A DNA stretch of 64,000 nucleotides from Fulvivirgaceae bacterium JP3-4 (GTDB lineage: Bacteria > Bacteroidota > Bacteroidia > Cytophagales > Cyclobacteriaceae): contig JARKND010000004.1 in NCBI GenBank assembly GCA_029309925.1, positions 806,001 to 870,000 on the forward strand, written 5' to 3'. Shown here one piece after another: positions 28,682 to 37,648 of the stretch (position 1 is its first letter; each line of letters starts with the position of its first letter). The translations under genes and the position numbers were made by a program. Under the pieces are notes generated by a model, which was given only the letters and a program-made list of their open reading frames with translations, was not told the DNA's origin and did no database searches.

Positions 28682-29085
28682 TGTCGCAGTGTTTTTACCG
28701 TGAGGTTCATTACTTCCTGCAGCACTTGGGAATCAACGTCATCAAGTGATTTGATGTACAAGCACCCTTTACCGAGTTTATACTTTCCGAGTTTTTTAAG
28801 CAGTTGATTCACCTCGCCAAATCCTGGCAATAGGTAAAGTGTAATCGCTTGCTTTCGCGGAGAGAATCCGATCTTAAACCAGTCGAGTTCACGGCCTGAC
28901 TCATACTTGAATTTATATTCTCCGAAGCCAATGATGGAAGATCCCCACATCCGCGGCTCTGCGCCTGTGGCGGTCTGCATCATCCTGATGATAGCCTTGC
29001 AGTCATCGCGCCTCTGTTCGTCTTCTATCGCATCGATAAAATCTGCCACCGATGCATTAGTCTTTTTCGTTTTCAGTTCTGCCAT
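28678..29085 (-). CDS. DUF1801 (YdhG-like) protein
   Basis: A 135-residue DUF1801 protein. SVADFIDAIEDEQRRDDCK, MWGSSIIGFGEYKFKY and a C-terminal KLGKYKLGKGCLYIKSLDD are typical segments. The fold is alpha/beta; function is not established. It is divergent from the YdeI-like gene (29222), which also starts with a DUF1801-like domain. Its 3' end overlaps surE by four bases. Confidence 0.88.
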   Translation of the reverse strand: MAELKTKKTNASVADFIDAIEDEQRRDDCKAIIRMMQTATGAEPRMWGSSIIGFGEYKFKYESGRELDWFKIGFSPRKQAITLYLLPGFGEVNQLLKKLGKYKLGKGCLYIKSLDDVDSQVLQEVMNLTVKTLRH

Positions 29086-29221
29086 TGCAAATGTGAGTAA
29101 CCTGTGTAACTCCGAATTTAACGCCTAAGCGAAACTGTGCAAGAAAAAAGATAAATAACTGATTGAGCGCTATGCTGCTCCGCGGGAAAAAATTGTACAT
29201 TTATCCATTAACCCAAATTCT

Positions 29222-29833
29222 ATGGCTAGCTACGACAAACGTGTTGACGCGTACATTGCCAGGAGCGCACCGTTCGCTCAACCCATCCTTGAACATCTCC
29301 GTGAACTCGTTCACAAAGCCTGTCCGGAAATTGACGAAACCATCAAATGGAGTTTTCCACATTTCGATTACAAAGGTATCGTATGCAGTATGGCCGCCTT
29401 CAAACAACATTGTTCGTTCGGATTCTGGAAGGCCGCGATCATGGAAGACCCAAAAGGAATTCTCACCATTGTTGGCAGAACCTCAATGGGGCACTTCGAC
29501 AAGATCACTTCGCTAGAAGATCTTCCCAGTGACAAAATCATGATCGACTATATCAGGCAGGCTGTAAAACTCAACGAAGGCGATGTCAAGCTTCCTCCAA
29601 AAAAATCCGTCAAGGCAAAAGCAGTGAACGTGCCTGATTACCTTGCGAAGGCTTTGAAGAAGAATAAAAAAGCACACGCTGCTTTTGAAGCTTTCAGCAA
29701 CTCGCACCGCAATGAGTACGTGCAGTGGATCACCGAAGCCAAAACAGAACCGACCCGGATAAAAAGAATGGAGCAGGCTGTTGCGTGGCTGAGTGAAGGC
29801 AAAAGCAGAAACTGGAAATACGAACGCAAATGA
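29222..29833 (+). CDS. YdeI/OmpD-associated family protein (DUF1801 plus YdeI tail)
   Basis: 203 residues. The N-terminal DUF1801-like domain has DETIKWSFPHF and AAFKQHCSFGFWK. The C-terminal YdeI module contains YLAKALKKNKKAHAAFEAFS and EAKTEPTRIKRMEQAVAWL. E. coli YdeI is associated with resistance to polymyxin/peptide stress; the molecular role is unclear. The TGA stop overlaps the next ATG (ATGA at 29830), so it is translationally coupled to the Gfo/Idh gene and heads the GntP operon. Confidence 0.87.
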   Translation: MASYDKRVDAYIARSAPFAQPILEHLRELVHKACPEIDETIKWSFPHFDYKGIVCSMAAFKQHCSFGFWKAAIMEDPKGILTIVGRTSMGHFDKITSLEDLPSDKIMIDYIRQAVKLNEGDVKLPPKKSVKAKAVNVPDYLAKALKKNKKAHAAFEAFSNSHRNEYVQWITEAKTEPTRIKRMEQAVAWLSEGKSRNWKYERK

Positions 29834-30921
29834 AAAATATACTGGTGACCTTCGTGGTATTGTGTAGTGGTATCCTGTATGGACAACAGGCAAAACCGCT
29901 CAGGATTGGAATTGCAGGTCTGACCCATACACACGTCCATTGGTTATTTGGAAGCAATAACCGTGAGGAGTTTGAAATCGTAGGAATTGCTGAACCAAAT
30001 CGCGAAGTCGCGCTGCGATACCTCAAACAATACAACCTCAGTGAGAACCTTTTATTTTCTTCGCTAGAAGAAATGATCGACAGAACAAATCCAGAGGCCG
30101 TCACCGCGTTTAACAGTATTTGCCAGCACCTGGAGGTGGTAAAAGTCTGCGCTCCCAGGAAAATTCATGTGATGGTTGAAAAACCTCTGGCGGTAAGCCT
30201 CGACCATGCAAAACAAATGAAAGCGCTGGCAAAAAAACACAACATCTACCTTCTTACCAATTACGAAACCACGTGGTACAAGAGTAATCATGATGCGGTT
30301 AAAATGATCCGGGACGACAACGCGATTGGTGAAATAAAAAAAATTGTGGTGCATGACGGACACCGCGGGCCGAAAGAAATCGGTGTAAGCCAGGAATTCC
30401 TGGAATGGCTCACAGACCCGGTTCAAAATGGCGGAGGTGCGCTGATGGACTTCGGTTGTTATGGCGCCAACCTTGCAACGTGGCTGATGAACAATGCGCG
30501 CCCTGAAAGCGTGCTTGCCGTCACACAAACTTTCAAGCCAGACATTTATCCGAAGGTCGATGACGAGGCAACCATCATCGTTACGTACCCGAAAGCGCAA
30601 GCCATCATTCAGGCTTCGTGGAACTGGCCCTATAACCGCAAGGATATGGAGGTTTACGGACAGACTGCGTACATAAAAGCCGATCGTAACTCATTGCGTT
30701 TTCAAAAAGGCGATGAAGCCGAACAACTCACGAAGGTAGAAGCGCGGCCGGCACCGTATGACAATCCCTTTGCATTTTTTGCCGGGGTGATTCGCGGATC
30801 AGTAAAGATCGATGATCAGGACTTGTCTTCGCTTGAATTAAATATGATCGCCATGGAGATCCTCGATGCCGCGACCCGGTCAGCGAAAGAAGGCAAGCGA
30901 ATTTACCTCAACAGGAAATGA
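29830..30921 (+). CDS. Exported Gfo/Idh/MocA-family oxidoreductase
   Basis: NAD(P)-dependent sugar or sugar-acid dehydrogenase family, 363 residues. An N-terminal signal-like segment (residues 1-18, ending LYGQ) precedes the Rossmann strand LRIGIAGLTHTHVHW. The catalytic-type motif VMVEKPLAVSLDHA (EKP) and DFGCYGANLATWLM (the GxH region) are typical. It is linked by ATGA overlaps on both sides. Export of a nicotinamide enzyme is common in Bacteroidota members of this family, though whether the signal is cleaved is unknown. It probably oxidises an aldonate or related compound imported by the GntP permease. Confidence 0.88.
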   Translation: MKNILVTFVVLCSGILYGQQAKPLRIGIAGLTHTHVHWLFGSNNREEFEIVGIAEPNREVALRYLKQYNLSENLLFSSLEEMIDRTNPEAVTAFNSICQHLEVVKVCAPRKIHVMVEKPLAVSLDHAKQMKALAKKHNIYLLTNYETTWYKSNHDAVKMIRDDNAIGEIKKIVVHDGHRGPKEIGVSQEFLEWLTDPVQNGGGALMDFGCYGANLATWLMNNARPESVLAVTQTFKPDIYPKVDDEATIIVTYPKAQAIIQASWNWPYNRKDMEVYGQTAYIKADRNSLRFQKGDEAEQLTKVEARPAPYDNPFAFFAGVIRGSVKIDDQDLSSLELNMIAMEILDAATRSAKEGKRIYLNRK

Positions 30922-32252
30922 CGGGTGAACTGATCAGACTTCTTGCCGGGCTGATTGTGTCTATCACTGCGCTCGTGCTGCTGAACCGGTTTGCACGACT
31001 TCACGCCTTCTTCTGTCTGCTTATTGCTGCCTTTATTCTCGGAGTCATCACGGGAATTCCCTTTGCAAAAATCATCGAGGCGATGCAGGCGGGATTCGGC
31101 TCACTGCTCGGACAGATCGGATTTGTTGTCGCTCTTGGCTCCTGCCTTGGAGTCCTGATGGAGAAAACCGGGGCCATGCACGTGATCGCCAGGAAAATTC
31201 TATCCACGTTCGGTGAACGCAGATCGCTCCTGGCCATGACATCGCTGGGATTACTGGTCGGCATTCCTGTGTTTTGTGATTCCGGATTTATTATTCTATC
31301 CCGGCTTGTGCCTACCATTGCCACACAGAGCGGTATTCCTGCTACTTCCTTATCGCTTGCGCTTTCAACCGGACTGTATACAACGCACTCCCTCGTGCCA
31401 CCAACGCCCGGGCCACTCGCAGCTGCCGTGAATGTCGGACTTGGCGAACACATGGGCACTGTCATACTCATTGGATTGATCGGATCCCTTCCTGTCGGGC
31501 TTACCGGGTATTTTTTTGCAAAGCGATTCGGTGCGCGATTTACTTCCACCGTAAACGAAACTTACCGCCCCTCCTCACAGACTCACATTTCTGCATGGAG
31601 CGCTTTCCTCCCGCTTGTAGCACCTATCCTGCTGATCACCATGGCCACATTTCCTAAACTCTTTGGCCTTAGCGGGATCATTGCGGAGGTTCTTGGCGTG
31701 ATAGGACAACCGTTCATTGCGCTGGCCATCGGTCTGCTGTTAGCCATCCCGTTACTAAGGTCAAAAGACATGACCTGGCCGGAGTGGGTTTCGGCTGCAC
31801 TGATGGACGCAGGGATCATTCTGCTGATCACCGGTGCCGGTGGCGCATTTGGAAGTGTGATAAGACAAAGCGGACTTGAGAGCATTCTGAAAGATATATT
31901 TACAAACTATCATTTAACGGGAGTTGTGTTTCTCTGCTTTGCCTTTCTGATCGCAGCTCTCCTGAAAACCGCGCAAGGCTCAACCACCTCGTCAATGATC
32001 ATCACAACTTCGCTTATCGCGCCACTAGCAGTCGCAGCGGGATTTGAAGGAACGGTGGATCTGGCAACACTCGTTCTTGCTGTTGGCAGCGGTGGAATGT
32101 GTGTCTCCCATGCCAATGACTCATACTTCTGGGTAGTGACGCAATTTGGTGGAATCACTGCAGGTGACGCACTAAAAAATTACACACGCATCACATTCTT
32201 TCAGGGACTTGCAGGACTTCTTACTTCGATTCTGCTTTTTGTACTATGGTAA
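30918..32252 (+). CDS. GntP-family gluconate/sugar-acid:H+ symporter
   Basis: Inner-membrane transporter of the GntP family, 444 residues with about 12-14 hydrophobic helices along its length. Motifs VGIPVFCDSGFI, THSLVPPTPGP and the terminal GGMCVSHANDSYFWVV are characteristic. The start overlaps the previous stop as ATGA, and its end overlaps glycerate kinase by 7 bases. Pairing with glycerate kinase suggests that the cargo is glycerate or a sugar acid converted to glycerate (inference). Confidence 0.94.
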   Translation: MTGELIRLLAGLIVSITALVLLNRFARLHAFFCLLIAAFILGVITGIPFAKIIEAMQAGFGSLLGQIGFVVALGSCLGVLMEKTGAMHVIARKILSTFGERRSLLAMTSLGLLVGIPVFCDSGFIILSRLVPTIATQSGIPATSLSLALSTGLYTTHSLVPPTPGPLAAAVNVGLGEHMGTVILIGLIGSLPVGLTGYFFAKRFGARFTSTVNETYRPSSQTHISAWSAFLPLVAPILLITMATFPKLFGLSGIIAEVLGVIGQPFIALAIGLLLAIPLLRSKDMTWPEWVSAALMDAGIILLITGAGGAFGSVIRQSGLESILKDIFTNYHLTGVVFLCFAFLIAALLKTAQGSTTSSMIITTSLIAPLAVAAGFEGTVDLATLVLAVGSGGMCVSHANDSYFWVVTQFGGITAGDALKNYTRITFFQGLAGLLTSILLFVLW

Positions 32253-33364
32253 AAATTCTCATTGCTCCTGACAAGTTCAAAGGCTCGCTCACAGCTGACC
32301 AGGTGTGTGACGCAGCCTACTCGGTTCTTGCTGGCCGCGGACATGAGGTGCGAAGCAGACCGCTCGCAGATGGTGGTGACGGAACTTTTCAGGTATTGAT
32401 CAAACACTTTAAGGCCCGGGTTGTGGAAGCACGCGTTCACGATCCGCTGATGCGAAAGATCACAGCGCGCTATGGGTTGTCTGGAGACGGCACTACCGCG
32501 TTCATTGAAATGGCAAGTGCATCAGGCCTTGAATTGCTTCGGAAGGAAGAGCGTAATCCGCTTCTTACAACCACGTTAGGCACTGGTGAATTGGTCGCTG
32601 ATGCATTAGACAAAGGCGCGAAGGAAATCATCCTCGGAATTGGAGGAAGCGCAACGAATGATGCCGGAGTCGGCATGGCCTTAGCACTTGGATATACTTT
32701 TTATAATAACGAACGAAGTTTTCAGCCAATCGGTGGGGCATTGTTAAAAGAGATTTCAAAGATTGACCGCCAGACTGCCCGGAGTACGATCGCCAGCACC
32801 AAAATCACAACGCTCTGTGACGTGAAAAATCCGTTGACGGGTGACAACGGAGCGGCACGAGTCTTCGCAACTCAGAAAGGCGCAACTGCGGAAGCCGTTG
32901 TGATGCTGGAAGAAAATCTTAAGCACCTTAAAAAGCTATTGAAGGAGCACTTTGGTTTTGATGCTGACTTTCCTGGTGCTGGCGCAGCAGGCGGTTTGGG
33001 CGCAGGAGCAAAGTTTTTTCTCAATGCTCAACTGGTAAACGGCATGCAATACATTTCGGGAATTACCCACCTTGAGGATGAGATCAGCTGGGCAGATGCT
33101 GTAATAACGGGTGAAGGCAAACTCGATACGCAATCCCTCTCTGGAAAAGTTGTCGACTATGTAGCTACGCTTTGCAGGCGACATCACAAAAAGTTAATAG
33201 TCCTGTGCGGAGCCTGCGATTTAAATGACGAGCAGCTTCGGCTCCTGGGGATTGATGAGTGCCATGTTCTTTCGCGCGGTGTTGATCGCAGCGAAGCCAT
33301 CAGAAATGCGTTTTCGTTAATTCAACGGGCACTCACCGGAAGCAGTCTCCTGCGTCAGCTTTAA
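32246..33364 (+). CDS. glxK: Glycerate kinase, type I
   Basis: Phosphorylates glycerate, giving 2-phosphoglycerate in most type I enzymes and so feeding lower glycolysis. The N-terminal IAPDKFKGSLTADQV and ADGGDGTFQVL are family signatures. GIGGSATNDAGVGMALALG and ITGEGKLDTQSLSGKV follow. 372 residues is typical. It is the last gene of the tightly overlapping YdeI-Gfo/Idh-GntP run, so it is very likely co-translated with the permease. Confidence 0.95.
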   Translation: MVKILIAPDKFKGSLTADQVCDAAYSVLAGRGHEVRSRPLADGGDGTFQVLIKHFKARVVEARVHDPLMRKITARYGLSGDGTTAFIEMASASGLELLRKEERNPLLTTTLGTGELVADALDKGAKEIILGIGGSATNDAGVGMALALGYTFYNNERSFQPIGGALLKEISKIDRQTARSTIASTKITTLCDVKNPLTGDNGAARVFATQKGATAEAVVMLEENLKHLKKLLKEHFGFDADFPGAGAAGGLGAGAKFFLNAQLVNGMQYISGITHLEDEISWADAVITGEGKLDTQSLSGKVVDYVATLCRRHHKKLIVLCGACDLNDEQLRLLGIDECHVLSRGVDRSEAIRNAFSLIQRALTGSSLLRQL

Positions 33365-33383
33365 TTATTTATGCAAACAGTTA

Positions 33384-33414
33384 TTGCCCTTTGAGCCGCA
33401 AGCGTTTATTTTAG
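33384..33414 (+). promoter_or_regulatory. Candidate Bacteroidota-type promoter of the MaoC gene
   Basis: TTG (33384-33386), a 20-base spacer, then TATTTTAG (33407-33414), one mismatch from TAnnTTTG, 20 bases before the ATG at 33434. Confidence 0.4.
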
Positions 33415-33433
33415 CGACTTCTAACACAGGGCC

Positions 33434-33898
33434 ATGGCAAAAGTCATCATCAACAGCTACACCGAATTCGAACAATATATTGGCAAAGACCTTGGCGTTT
33501 CAGATTGGGTAAAGATCGATCAGGCCCGTATCAATCAGTTTGCTGATGCAACTTTCGATCATCAGTGGATTCATACCGACACAAAGCGCGCTGCCACAGA
33601 AAGTCCGTTCAAGAAAACGATAGCACATGGATATCTTGCGCTTTCTCTTGTCCCCTACTTGTGGAATCAGATTGCCGAGATCAACAATATCAAGATGCTG
33701 ATCAACTACGGTATAGAAGATCTGAAATTCAATCAGCCAGTAGTAGTCGACAGTAACGTTCGCCTGAAAGTAAAGCTGGCGTCACTCGTGAACTTGCGCG
33801 GAATTGCTAAAACCGGTTTGGATGCTGTACTCGAAATCGAAGGAAATTCAAAGCCTGCGTTTACCGCTACCGTTGTTCTTTTATATCACTTTAAGTGA
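33434..33898 (+). CDS. MaoC-like (R)-specific enoyl-CoA hydratase
   Basis: Hot-dog-fold protein, 154 residues. The hydratase signature is visible as INQFADATFDHQWIHTD (catalytic Asp and His around residues 42-47), followed by ESPFKKTIAHGYLALSL. It is a typical single-domain MaoC, acting on short enoyl-CoA esters. It stands 69 bases after glycerate kinase and has its own candidate promoter, so it need not belong to that operon. Confidence 0.92.
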   Translation: MAKVIINSYTEFEQYIGKDLGVSDWVKIDQARINQFADATFDHQWIHTDTKRAATESPFKKTIAHGYLALSLVPYLWNQIAEINNIKMLINYGIEDLKFNQPVVVDSNVRLKVKLASLVNLRGIAKTGLDAVLEIEGNSKPAFTATVVLLYHFK

Positions 33899-33901
33899 CG
33901 A

Positions 33902-34177
33902 TTATCGGGCGGCAGCATAGTCGCCTTTATAAGTGTATCCTTTCAGGGAGCGTTTGTAATAGTTCTTCCTTGAAATAACGGGTCTGTAGCCTCCCTGAAC
34001 AAACCTGTACTTCCCGTTTTTATAGATATAGTATTCCGGCTCCCAGATGTATGACGTGGTGGGCGAACTCCTTACCACCTGCCTGCCGTGCGGATGGAAA
34101 GTAAAATTCTCCGATCTGCTGCAGCCGGTTAACAACGCTGCGAATACAATTCCGATCAACACCACAATTCTACTCAT
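33902..34177 (-). CDS. Small lipoprotein of unknown function
   Basis: 91 residues from ATG 34177. The signal MSRIVVLIGIVFAALLTGC ends in a lipobox LTGC. The mature part is basic and Tyr-rich (EPEYYIYKNGKYRFVQGGY), a pattern seen in small Bacteroidota envelope lipoproteins. An in-frame ATG at 34210 would put 11 extra residues before the signal and is less likely. Not recognised as a named family. Convergent with the MaoC gene, only three bases apart. Confidence 0.65.
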   Translation of the reverse strand: MSRIVVLIGIVFAALLTGCSRSENFTFHPHGRQVVRSSPTTSYIWEPEYYIYKNGKYRFVQGGYRPVISRKNYYKRSLKGYTYKGDYAAAR

Positions 34178-34208
34178 GCTGATCTGCGTGTCAGTAATCA
34201 TGCCAAAC

Positions 34209-34233
34209 AAAAAAACCTGCCAAATGACAGGTC
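34209..34233 (-). terminator. Terminator of the first DUF4142 gene
   Basis: On the minus strand GACCTG and CAGGT form a short stem followed by seven Ts, 27 bases past the DUF4142 stop. Confidence 0.7.
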
Positions 34234-34259
34234 TTTTTATTCCACGAAATGACCGAAAT

Positions 34260-34838
34260 CTATTTACTGCTTTTCTTCACCGCATCGCGAATGCGCTCTG
34301 CTTCTGCAAGATGATGACGAAGTGTGGAAAGTTTCTCACCAGCCCACGTCTTCAACTCCGCGTCATTTCCATCTTCTGCGATGTCTTCAAACTTATTGAT
34401 ATCTTTTTTGTGATCTTCTACCATTTCTTCCATGTATTCCTTATCAAATTCATTGGCGTCTTCGTCACGCTCCATGTCGTAGTACTTCTTCTGCTTTTCT
34501 TCGCTCATGACATCAGGAAGTGTTACGCCCTTTTTGCTGGCCCATGCTTTCAGTTCGTTGTTTGCCTTCGTGTGGTCATCTACCATCATCTGTGCAAATT
34601 TTTTCACTTCCGGTGACTTCGCTTTTGTCAATGCCATTGTAGCCAGCTGGACTTCATACAGCCCGCCATCGGCAATTTCAACAACGCGCTTGGAATCTTT
34701 TTCAAGATTCGAATCGTCATGCTTTTCATCGTTTTGCTCTTCCGCAACTTCGGTGCTATCCTCGGTCTTTTTTGAATCACACGATGCAAGGAAAACTGCA
34801 ACCGCAATAAATAAGATCTGGAAAATGTTCTTTTTCAT
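34260..34838 (-). CDS. DUF4142 lipoprotein (ferritin-like fold), copy 1
   Basis: 192 residues from ATG 34838. A lipoprotein signal ends FLASC (Cys18), followed by an acidic linker (about 20-50). The helical DUF4142 domain carries VKKFAQMMVDDHTKANNEL, SEEKQKKYYDMERDEDANEFDKEY-like and HKKDINKFEDIAEDG segments, the repeated His/Glu pattern of the family. It is predicted periplasmic or outer-membrane anchored. Function is unproven; related proteins are stress-induced. Copy 2 (54284-54862) has exactly the same length. An alternative ATG at 34862 precedes the signal by eight residues. Confidence 0.87.
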   Translation of the reverse strand: MKKNIFQILFIAVAVFLASCDSKKTEDSTEVAEEQNDEKHDDSNLEKDSKRVVEIADGGLYEVQLATMALTKAKSPEVKKFAQMMVDDHTKANNELKAWASKKGVTLPDVMSEEKQKKYYDMERDEDANEFDKEYMEEMVEDHKKDINKFEDIAEDGNDAELKTWAGEKLSTLRHHLAEAERIRDAVKKSSK

Positions 34839-35009
34839 GTGTAGATGTTTTTTAGGTTTCAATTTAAGTTCTGAATGCCATCGCGTTAAAACTTAACGCC
34901 GTGCTTCTGTCCTTTTAGAACGTCTAAGAGAAAACCTATAAAAAAAGAATGCCACCAACCGTCAATTCCCCTAAAACCACTTTATTTCATTTATTTGCAG
35001 GACAAAGTG

Positions 35010-35885
35010 ATGAACCGATCTGTCTCCTTCCTTACCACCGGGTTGCTTTTCGCAATTTTTTGGGCATCGGCATCCGTTGCAGGAAAGTTCGGACTCAGGT
35101 CTGTCGAACCCCTGGTGCTCTTTACGATCCGGTTTCTCGGTGCCGGAGTAATCCTGCTTGTATATGCACTTGCGGTCGAAAAATCAAGGTTGCCCAGCAG
35201 AAGTGAGTGGGCATCGTTGACGATCTTCGGTGGATTTAACACCACGCTCTACCTGGGCGTCTTCGTCATTGCGCTTCAGTATTCCTCCCCAGGCATTACA
35301 ACATTGGCGATTGCACTGAATCCCTTATTCATCAGTGCCATGACCGCCATCTGGATGAAGCGCAGGGTCTCGTGGATCGAATGGATCAGTATTGCGATAG
35401 GCCTGGGTGGCGTGCTCATCGCGAGCTATCCGCTGTTGTTAAACAGTCAAGCCAAACCGGTCGGATTATTTTTGCTTATACTGAGTATGGCTGCGTATTC
35501 CGCAGGAGCTGTCTATTACGCAAACGTGCAGTGGAAGCTGTCAAGGATCTCCATCAATGGCTGGCAGGTGCTGATCGGAGGAGTGCTATTGATACCCTTC
35601 ACCTTGCTGCTACACGCAGAAGAAAACCGATTTGATAAAACGTTCTGGCTCTCGTTGCTGTGGTTGATTATTCCTGTCTCGATTGGTGCCGTTCAATTGT
35701 GGCTCAGGCTGCTGAAAACCGATGCCGTGAAAGCATCGTTGTGGCTCTACCTCTGTCCGATATTCGGTTTCATTTATGCAGCGCTGCTTTTTGACGAAGC
35801 CATCACGTTATACACTGTGATCGGAACACTGCTCGTACTGATCGCTTTGTACATTGGGCAATCTCAACAAAAAAAAACCGGTTAG
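35010..35885 (+). CDS. EamA/DMT-superfamily transporter
   Basis: Inner-membrane drug/metabolite transporter, 291 residues with ten hydrophobic helices in two EamA repeats (about 1-135 and 145-285). ASASVAGKFGLRSVEPL and SLWLYLCPIFGFIYAALLF are typical. ATG 35010 is chosen; TTG 34995 is a weaker alternative five codons upstream. The substrate is unknown. It overlaps the convergent gene at 35882 by four bases. Confidence 0.9.
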   Translation: MNRSVSFLTTGLLFAIFWASASVAGKFGLRSVEPLVLFTIRFLGAGVILLVYALAVEKSRLPSRSEWASLTIFGGFNTTLYLGVFVIALQYSSPGITTLAIALNPLFISAMTAIWMKRRVSWIEWISIAIGLGGVLIASYPLLLNSQAKPVGLFLLILSMAAYSAGAVYYANVQWKLSRISINGWQVLIGGVLLIPFTLLLHAEENRFDKTFWLSLLWLIIPVSIGAVQLWLRLLKTDAVKASLWLYLCPIFGFIYAALLFDEAITLYTVIGTLLVLIALYIGQSQQKKTG

Positions 35886-36268
35886 TCGAGCGAGTCTCCG
35901 GTGAAGGTTCGTTCTTCGGTAAAGCTCACCTGATCTCCGTTTGCAGCAAATCCATACGTACGAGTCGCATCACCCACTTGCATTCGCACAAGATATTGAT
36001 CGATGCTTTTGTCATAATACACCGTTCCTTTATCCCAACCTTCATAAATATCTTTTCTGTCGAGGATGCGTCTGAGTTTGCGTGGAATTTCCGAATGACG
36101 CACTTCAAGCCATTGATTTGCAGGGTCCTCATCCGAACGGACTTCATCACTCGTGTCGTCCTCGCTTACCGGCAGGCCATAACGAAATTCAAGGGTGTCT
36201 GTGAGATCCTTTTGTTGCGCTACTACCAAAACAGGCAGCATAAGAAGAAGTGAAAAAAGATACTTCAT
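35882..36268 (-). CDS. Small exported protein of unknown function
   Basis: 128 residues. A clear signal peptide (1-17, ending VVAQ) is followed by an acidic region rich in Asp/Glu (about 30-52). A beta-rich C-terminal part has KGTVYYDKSIDQYLVRMQVGD and TRTYGFAANGDQ. The C-terminal pattern resembles small periplasmic PepSY-like or BLIP-like folds, but I do not recognise a family with certainty. Confidence 0.65.
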   Translation of the reverse strand: MKYLFSLLLMLPVLVVAQQKDLTDTLEFRYGLPVSEDDTSDEVRSDEDPANQWLEVRHSEIPRKLRRILDRKDIYEGWDKGTVYYDKSIDQYLVRMQVGDATRTYGFAANGDQVSFTEERTFTGDSLD

Positions 36269-36369
36269 AATTAATGTATTGAAGCGAGTTATACACCATC
36301 AGGGATACGTCAATCATCATGCCCGCCTCGCAGAGCGGCCGTATAGTTTTAAAATGCTATCTTAACGCC

Positions 36370-37374
36370 ATGAGCGCGAAAACGACATTAGACAAGATGC
36401 TCGGCATCGACTATCCGATCATCGTTGCCCCAATGTTTCTCATCTCGAACACGAAGATGATCAAGGCTGCATTGGCCAGCGGGATGACAGCTGCTTTCCC
36501 TGCCATGAACTATCGCACTGATGCGGAACTACGCCAGGCCATCCAGGAGATCAAAGCTTTCAGCCCGAAACCGTTTGGCGTTAACCTTATTGTTAACAAA
36601 TCAAATCCGAAATACCGCAGCCACCTTAAGACGTTGCTTGATCTGAAAGTCGACTATATCATCACTTCTTTGGGCAATCCAAAAGAAGTCATTGAGCAGG
36701 GCAAGAAGATTGGAACAAAAGTTTTTTGCGATGTCGTGGATCTGAAGTATGCACAGAAAGTTGAGTCGCTCGGTGCAGATGGGATCATCGCTGTCAACTC
36801 ACGGGCTGGTGGCCATGCGGGAAATATTTCACCAAAAGACCTGGTCACGGTGCTGGCGCAAAACTGCTCGATTCCGATTATATCTGCAGGCGGGGTCGCT
36901 CATGGAAAAGATGTAGTGGATGCGATAAGCTGGGGCGCGGCAGGTGTATCGGTAGGAACAATTTTCATTGCCTGCGAAGAATCCGATATTTCACCGGACT
37001 ATAAAAATGCCATGCTCCAATACGGTGAAAAAGACATTGTCAGAACGACAAAGCTGTCTGGTTCGCCACTAACGGTGATCAATACACCTTACGTTCAACA
37101 GCTCGGCACGAAGGCGAACCTGCTTGAGTGGATCCTCAACAATAACAAGACGTTGAAGAAATATGCAAAGATGCTGATTGCATTGCGCGGAATGAAGGCC
37201 GTTGAAAAAGCTGCCTTCGGTGCAACATATAAAACAGTGTGGTGCGCAGGACCAGCAATCGAGCACGTAAAGGAAATTCTTCCTCTCGCAACAATTGCAA
37301 AACGGCTGACACGGGAATTTGATGAAGCACTCGCGGCTACCACAAACGTTGATGCTTCTACAATGGTCAAATAA
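36370..37374 (+). CDS. Nitronate monooxygenase / NPD-family FMN protein
   Basis: 2-nitropropane dioxygenase-like TIM barrel with FMN, 334 residues. IDYPIIVAPMFLIS near the start, SRAGGHAGN (residues around 145-155, with the conserved His) and PIISAGGVAHGKDV followed by GAAGVSVGTIF match the phosphate-binding region. Some family members are instead enoyl reductases, so specificity is uncertain. ATG 36370 matches the family start; ATG 36319 would add 17 non-homologous residues. Confidence 0.88.
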   Translation: MSAKTTLDKMLGIDYPIIVAPMFLISNTKMIKAALASGMTAAFPAMNYRTDAELRQAIQEIKAFSPKPFGVNLIVNKSNPKYRSHLKTLLDLKVDYIITSLGNPKEVIEQGKKIGTKVFCDVVDLKYAQKVESLGADGIIAVNSRAGGHAGNISPKDLVTVLAQNCSIPIISAGGVAHGKDVVDAISWGAAGVSVGTIFIACEESDISPDYKNAMLQYGEKDIVRTTKLSGSPLTVINTPYVQQLGTKANLLEWILNNNKTLKKYAKMLIALRGMKAVEKAAFGATYKTVWCAGPAIEHVKEILPLATIAKRLTREFDEALAATTNVDASTMVK

Positions 37375-37400
37375 AAAAAGCAGTGCGCTAACACTGCTTT
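37373..37400 (-). terminator. Hairpin terminator between convergent genes
   Basis: AAAGCAGTG (37377-37385) and CACTGCTTT (37392-37400) form a 9-base stem. The plus-strand A-run 37373-37379 makes a T-run for the minus-strand gene at 37409, so it mainly serves that gene but could act both ways. Confidence 0.75.
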
Positions 37401-37408
37401 CACACTTG

Positions 37409-37633
37409 TTAATCACCAAGTGATTTACTGTTACCACCGCCTGTCTTCTTCTTAGAAACGGTGTCGCTCGTTTCATCCCGGTTCACCGGACGATTGGCCT
37501 GGTCTGGATCAAGTTTGTCCTCACCCTGGTCACTTTTCATTCGTTCGTTCTTTGCTTCATCAACAGCGCGCTGACTATTAACAAAATCCGATCCGGCTCC
37601 GTGGTCGGTTCTCTTCACATTTGCTTTTGACAT
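37409..37633 (-). CDS. Small disordered hydrophilic protein
   Basis: 74 residues with almost no hydrophobic residues, rich in Lys, Asp, Asn and Ser. It has no signal and no recognisable domain. It is followed by a good terminator and preceded, 15 bases away, by a second small hydrophilic ORF on the same strand. This resembles stress-related intrinsically disordered proteins of Bacteroidota, but no family is named with certainty. Confidence 0.6.
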   Translation of the reverse strand: MSKANVKRTDHGAGSDFVNSQRAVDEAKNERMKSDQGEDKLDPDQANRPVNRDETSDTVSKKKTGGGNSKSLGD

Positions 37634-37648
37634 AAGATTGTTGTTTAG

